Assembly: GCA_038993745.2 (NCBI GenBank)
Contig: CP160630.1
Span: 434,001-498,000, forward strand
Source of the DNA: Aliivibrio fischeri
Lineage (GTDB): Bacteria; Pseudomonadota; Gammaproteobacteria; Enterobacterales; Vibrionaceae
Direction of reading: 5' to 3'
DNA length: 64,000 bases
A model generated the notes under the pieces. It made no database searches and was not told where the DNA came from. It worked only from the letters and a program-made list of their open reading frames with translations. This document shows, in pieces, positions 61,500 through 64,000 of the stretch (positions are counted from its first letter, which is position 1; every line of letters begins with the position of its first letter). The translations under genes were made by a program, and so were the position numbers.

Positions 61500-62230
61500 T
61501 TCCTGCACGTTACCAATCAACTCGTTTACCGGGTAAACCGTTAGCTGACATTTGTGGTAAGCCGATGATTCAATGGGTTTACGAACAAGCATCAAAGGCA
61601 GGGGCAGACCGTGTGATCATCGCAACGGATGACAGCCGTATTGAAGCTGTAGTGAAAGGTTTTGGTGGTGATGTATGCATGACGTCACCAAACCACGAAT
61701 CAGGTACAGAACGTCTTGCTGAAGTGATCGAAAAATGCGGAATTTCAGCTGATGAGATCGTTGTAAATGTACAAGGTGATGAACCACTAATTCCACCTAG
61801 TATTATTCAGCAAGTGGCTCAAAACTTGTCAGATTCAGTAGCACCAATGGCAACATTGGCTGTAACTATTGATGAAGAAGACGATGTGTTTAATCCTAAT
61901 GCCGTTAAAGTTGTTACGGATGCCGAAGGCTATGCGTTGTATTTTAGTCGCGCTTCTATCCCGTGGGATCGCGATGCTTTTGCTCAAGGTGAGACGCTTA
62001 CTGCAAACCCTTTACTTCGTCATATTGGTATTTATGCGTATCGTGCTGGCTTTATTAATACATACATTAATTGGCAACCAAGTGTTCTTGAGAAAATTGA
62101 ATGCTTAGAGCAACTCCGTGTTCTTTGGTATGGTGAAAAAATTCACGTTGCAGTAGCAAAAGAAGCGCCTGCGGCAGGAGTTGATACACCAGAAGATTTA
62201 GAGAAAGTACGCACGATTCTATCTAAGTAG
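61481..62230 (+). CDS. kdsB: 3-deoxy-manno-octulosonate cytidylyltransferase
   Basis: Activates KDO with CTP for lipopolysaccharide core synthesis. The 249 residues show [20 protein letters not shown] (nucleotide-binding start), [29 protein letters not shown] (metal-binding Asp) and the closing [12 protein letters not shown]. It is the last gene of the msbA-lpxK-ycaR-kdsB operon. Confidence 0.96.
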
Positions 62231-62248
62231 TATCAATTTTATATAAAA

Positions 62249-62285
62249 AAAGCACATACCGTTTTAAACAGTATGTGCTTTTTTA
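62249..62285. terminator. Terminator between kdsB and elyC
   Basis: Stem AAGCACATAC / GTATGTGCTT with loop CGTTTTAAACA; T-run after and A-run before, so usable by both convergent genes. Confidence 0.9.
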
Positions 62286-62298
62286 TTTATATACGTTT

Positions 62299-63162
62299 TT
62301 ATTTTTCGTCAGATAAAGGTAGGGAATCTTTTAATTCGTCTACTTTTTCCATGACATCTTCGATTTCCAGTTTAGGCGTCTCTTGAGCTTGTTGCTCTTT
62401 CTTCATCACTAAATCTTTTAGCTGCATAAACCAACGACCCATTTGCTCATACCAGAAACGTTCACTTTGCTCTAAATATTTTGCTTTAGGTGCGTACTTA
62501 TCCCAAGGTTGTTTAACTTCTGAATGTGCAAGGTAATTGGTTGGAGCTGGTACAGGGTCCATACCTAGCTGATGGAATTCAGACATCGCTCTTGGCATAT
62601 GACTCGCAGAAGTAACCAATACAAGTGTACTTTTACCTACCGAATTGAAGGTTTGAATGGCTTCTTCGTGTGTGTCTCGTGCGCTTTCTAACAGTAAAAT
62701 ATCTGATTTCTGGACACCTAAAGACAGAGCAACGCGAGCCATCATACGCGCGTGACTTACCGTTGTTCCACCGTTATAACCTGAAAGAATCATTTTAGAA
62801 CCAGGATACATACGATATATACGGATCCCTTCAGTTAATCTCATTACTGCTGCTCTCGACAGCTCTGAAATAGGAGATATTTCGTCATCTACAACGTGAC
62901 CATTACCAAGAACAAGTACGTACTCAACTGGCGTCTCTGGCGCAATAAACGAAGGATAAATTCGTTCAGTCGATTTTAATAATGGTGTTGTGATTGGTTG
63001 AAAAGAGAGCAGAAAAATACCCAAAAGAGATAAAGTTAATAAAAAAGAGGCAAATCCTTTCCTTTTTGAAAACCATAAAATCAATAATCCAATAAACCCA
63101 ATTAGGAGAAAACCAGGTAGGGGCATTAACATGGATGATAAAAACTTCTTTAACTCAAACAT
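62299..63162 (-). CDS. elyC: ElyC-type envelope biogenesis factor (DUF218)
   Basis: A 287-residue protein with two N-terminal membrane helices (MPLPGFLLIGFIGLLILWF and FLLTLSLLGIFLLSF) and a DUF218 domain: VEYVLVLGNGHVVDDE, ILSGYNGGTTVSHA and LVTSASHMPRAMSEF. In E. coli ElyC supports peptidoglycan synthesis and undecaprenyl carrier metabolism at low temperature. The acidic C-terminal tail of about 45 residues is an extension. It is divergent from cmoM, the same neighbourhood as in E. coli. Confidence 0.9.
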   Translation of the reverse strand: MFELKKFLSSMLMPLPGFLLIGFIGLLILWFSKRKGFASFLLTLSLLGIFLLSFQPITTPLLKSTERIYPSFIAPETPVEYVLVLGNGHVVDDEISPISELSRAAVMRLTEGIRIYRMYPGSKMILSGYNGGTTVSHARMMARVALSLGVQKSDILLLESARDTHEEAIQTFNSVGKSTLVLVTSASHMPRAMSEFHQLGMDPVPAPTNYLAHSEVKQPWDKYAPKAKYLEQSERFWYEQMGRWFMQLKDLVMKKEQQAQETPKLEIEDVMEKVDELKDSLPLSDEK

Positions 63163-63297
63163 ATTTTTTAACTATTACCGCTGATATAGAATGAAAAATC
63201 ACCACTTGAGAACAAAAAACAGCGTCATGCTGTTACTTCCTTGAGCTCTTATGCGACAATGCATGTTTCCAATAGATAATATCATAACTTAACCACT

Positions 63298-64000
63298 GTG
63301 AATAAAGACCGTAATTTCGACGACATCGCCCACAAATTTGCGAAGAACATTTATGGTTCCGACAAGGGCGGGATCCGTCAAACAATTATATGGCAAGATA
63401 TGGAAACTATCTTAGCTGAAAATAATGCAAAATCTGAGCCACTTACCGTTTTAGATGCCGGTGGTGGAATTGGACAAGTTTCTCAGCAAATTGCAAAACG
63501 TGGTCATTCAGTTACGTTATGTGATATTTCTTCAGAAATGCTGAAATTAGCCAAAGAAGCGGTCGAAGATAACGGTTTATTACCGCAATATCAATTTATT
63601 CATACTGCTGTACAACAAATTGAACAGTATAATGTCGGGGAGGTTGATATTCTTCTTTTCCATGCGGTTATGGAATGGTTGGATAATCCAAAAGAAGCAC
63701 TAGATATTCTTTTAAAACAAGTAAAACCGGGTGGATATGCGTCCATCATGTTTTATAACCATCACGGCCTTGTGCTCAAAAATGTGATTTGTGGCAATAT
63801 TCCTCATGTTTTAGATGGTATGCCTCATCGAAAAAGGTTTAAGTTACAACCTCAAAAAGGTCTAATGCCTAATGACGTGTATCAGTGGATTGAAGATGCA
63901 GGTTATGAAATTAAAGGAAAATCAGGCATTCGTTCATTTCATGATTACATTGGTAATATGGAATACATGGGCGATTACCAAATAGAAGACGTACTAAAGC
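63298..64000 (+). CDS. cmoM: tRNA carboxymethyluridine methyltransferase CmoM (3' end cut by window)
   Basis: SAM-dependent methyltransferase (formerly SmtA) that methylates cmo5U at the wobble position of some tRNAs. It begins at GTG 63298 (as MNKDRNFDDIAHKFAKNIYG); there is no ATG in frame and the ribosome site is poor. The SAM-binding core is VLDAGGGIGQVSQQIAKRGH, followed by CDISSEMLKLAKE and LFHAVMEWLDNPKEAL, and later PHRKRFKLQPQKGL. About 235 residues are inside the window with no stop. Its position beside elyC is the same as in E. coli. It precedes the window end, so the C-terminus is missing. Confidence 0.93.
   Translation, partial: MNKDRNFDDIAHKFAKNIYGSDKGGIRQTIIWQDMETILAENNAKSEPLTVLDAGGGIGQVSQQIAKRGHSVTLCDISSEMLKLAKEAVEDNGLLPQYQFIHTAVQQIEQYNVGEVDILLFHAVMEWLDNPKEALDILLKQVKPGGYASIMFYNHHGLVLKNVICGNIPHVLDGMPHRKRFKLQPQKGLMPNDVYQWIEDAGYEIKGKSGIRSFHDYIGNMEYMGDYQIEDVLK

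Overview
The window looks like chromosomal DNA of a Vibrionaceae gammaproteobacterium, most probably the genus Aliivibrio (Vibrio fischeri clade). It is AT-rich and has a Vibrio-type rRNA operon with tRNA-Glu, tRNA-Lys and tRNA-Val in the spacer. Many proteins closely resemble Vibrio or E. coli orthologues, for example SpeG, KtrAB, PpaC, ArfA, ElyC and MsbA. The genus call rests on recognising the 16S and protein sequences by eye; no database was searched.

Layout. 1-9.3 kb: end of a BCCT osmolyte carrier, the yiaW-yiaV pair, a membrane diguanylate cyclase divergent from a broken ComFB-like gene, RNase II (rnb), and the DEAD-box helicase deaD with a structured leader. 9.5-18.8 kb: speG, a formate channel fused to CBS domains with a divergent LysR regulator, a YciC-like membrane protein, a chemoreceptor, and a four-gene polar amino acid ABC transporter. 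19-24.4 kb: aroG, an OLD-family nuclease (ybjD), a cytoplasmic UshA-like nucleotidase and two very small genes. 24.4-30.9 kb, minus strand: two TPR/GGDEF signalling genes, a SorC-family regulator, an InsA-like zinc-ribbon protein and deoD. 31-43.9 kb: ktrAB potassium uptake, a MITE-like repeat, an MscS channel with cytochromes b561 and c', Nudix and DUF3820 genes, an aldo-keto reductase, pyrC, arfA, tRNA-Gly, a Lon-like protease and an unrecognised 409-residue protein. 44-48 kb: a DOPA-dioxygenase-like protein, the kbl-tdh threonine catabolic operon, a LysR gene and a P-loop gene. 48-54.1 kb: a complete rrn operon ending in tRNA-Trp. 54.3-64 kb: ppaC, a 50-residue zinc-ribbon protein, DUF2062, comEC, the msbA-lpxK-ycaR-kdsB envelope operon, elyC and the start of cmoM.

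The most important overall observation is a run of single-base losses. Nine protein genes (comFB-like, an ABC permease, both TPR/GGDEF genes, the SorC regulator, the InsA-like gene, deoD, ktrB, comEC) are each interrupted by one or more frameshifts. Twelve such events can be placed, each explained by one missing base, usually in a short homopolymer; one further event near the start of the second TPR gene is ambiguous. Adding the base back gives uninterrupted proteins of about family length. A G-run in the 16S gene also looks one base short. Uncorrected sequencing deletions explain this better than real gene decay, although a genuine pseudogene-rich Aliivibrio cannot be excluded from sequence alone. 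These genes are listed as pseudogene (interrupted as given), with the probable intact product described.

No CRISPR array, prophage, integron or complete insertion sequence was seen. The points most worth following up are the diguanylate cyclase/ComFB pair, the FocA-CBS fusion, the tandem TPR/GGDEF genes with one degenerate GGDEF, the arfA terminator hairpin overlapping the coding end, the InsA-like gene beside a nucleoside regulator, and the deaD leader.
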